The notes under the pieces are model-generated. The model made no database searches. It was given only the letters and a program-made list of their open reading frames with translations, and was not told the origin of the DNA. A DNA stretch of 7,143 nucleotides from CAYNRA01 sp964399465. Its GTDB lineage: Bacteria; Bacteroidota; Bacteroidia; Cytophagales; Spirosomataceae. Each line of letters starts with the position of its first letter. The first letter of the stretch is position 1. The stretch spans positions 1 through 7,143 of the forward strand of contig CAYNRA010000107.1 of assembly GCA_964399465.1 (NCBI GenBank), given 5' to 3'. This document shows, one piece after another, positions 6,673-7,143 of this stretch. A program made the position numbers and the translations under genes.

Positions 6673-7143
6673 ATGAGAATTTACCTTGCACTCTTAGTTA
6701 GTTTGGTTTTCTTGACGGGTCAGGTCTCTGCACAAGAGTCCTTTACTCTTCCTGAAGCCATATCTTACGCCTTGAAAGGAAGTCCGACAGTCTCCAATGC
6801 ACTCGCGGATATTCAAGATGCCGAGTTACAAATCAAAGAAATCAAAGTAACCGGTATGCCCCAAATCAATGGTCAGTTTCAATATACGGCCAACGTCATT
6901 GTTCCTACTCAGCTTATTGCAGCAAGCAACTTTGACCCTACAGCGCCAGAGGGTGAAGTAGTCAAATTTAAGTTCGGTGTGCCTTGGGGCGGTCAAGCAG
7001 GTATTGGTGTAAACCAACTTATCTTCGACGCCACATGGCTTGTTGGCCTTCGCGCCGCAGATACCTACCGCCAATTAGCCAATCAAGGCCTTTCAAAAGC
7101 CAAAGTTGATGTCGCTGAAAACGTGAGTAAAGCGTATTACTCT
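6673..7143 (+). CDS. TolC-family outer-membrane efflux protein (3' partial)
   Basis: The frame starts at ATG 6673 and runs off the right edge after 157 codons; full members are about 420-480 aa. Residues 1-20 are a Sec signal peptide (MRIYLALLVSLVFLTGQVSA) with likely cleavage after VSA, before QES. Then comes FTLPEAISYALKGSP, the typical first helix of outer-membrane efflux proteins, followed by the helical stretch with DAELQIKEIKVTGMPQING and a segment ending GVNQLIFDATWLVGL, usual in Bacteroidota TolC proteins. TolC trimers form the outer-membrane and periplasmic channel for RND or ABC efflux pumps. Its place 48 bp after a tetR gene suggests an operon tetR-tolC-adaptor-pump, with the last two genes outside the window. 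The start is preceded by tcaaag, at best a very weak ribosome site. This frame was not confused with the minus-strand ORF that overlaps it at 6826-7074. Confidence 0.9.
   Translation, partial: MRIYLALLVSLVFLTGQVSAQESFTLPEAISYALKGSPTVSNALADIQDAELQIKEIKVTGMPQINGQFQYTANVIVPTQLIAASNFDPTAPEGEVVKFKFGVPWGGQAGIGVNQLIFDATWLVGLRAADTYRQLANQGLSKAKVDVAENVSKAYYS

Noticed and set aside
6826..7074. 82-codon minus-strand frame near the right edge
   Set aside because: It is antisense to the TolC-family gene, whose signal peptide and family motifs are clear in the plus frame.

Overview
The window looks like a chromosomal segment of a member of the Bacteroidota. The evidence is a giant FG-GAP/ASPIC-UnbV surface lipoprotein of the type often found in that phylum, a Bacteroidota-flavoured argininosuccinate lyase (MKLWQK start, AGYGSSFPLNR segment), a TetR regulator followed by a TolC-type efflux protein, moderately AT-rich DNA, and starts without clear Shine-Dalgarno sequences. 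I cannot name a genus from the sequence alone. There are no RNA genes, mobile elements or CRISPR arrays.

Layout: (1) 1-3471, plus strand: a 5'-truncated gene for an exported lipoprotein of at least 1156 residues. It has seven Asp-rich FG-GAP/VCBS motifs, then an ASPIC/UnbV domain, then seven more Asp-rich motifs. (2) 3475-3510: a strong bidirectional terminator that fills nearly the whole 40-nt gap between two convergent genes. (3) 3512-4864, minus strand: argH, the last enzyme of arginine biosynthesis, starting at GTG. (4) 4865-4973: a short divergent promoter region. (5) 4974-5825, plus strand: an integral-membrane UbiA-family prenyltransferase-like protein with altered aspartate motifs. 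(6) 5826-6024: a 199-bp AT-rich intergenic region with several inverted repeats. (7) 6025-6624, plus strand: a TetR-family regulator with a GTG start. (8) 6673 to the window end, plus strand: the N-terminal 157 codons of a TolC-family outer-membrane efflux protein.

The tetR and tolC-like genes are 48 bp apart with no terminator between them. They are probably the start of an efflux operon whose adaptor and pump genes would lie beyond the window. argH stands alone here, with no other arginine gene in view. The FG-GAP lipoprotein, argH and the UbiA-like gene are separate transcription units with no obvious shared pathway. I see no clear evidence of a wholly new system. The most interesting points are the 7+7 motif layout of the lipoprotein, the non-canonical active-site motifs of the UbiA-like protein, and the inverted repeats next to the tetR start.
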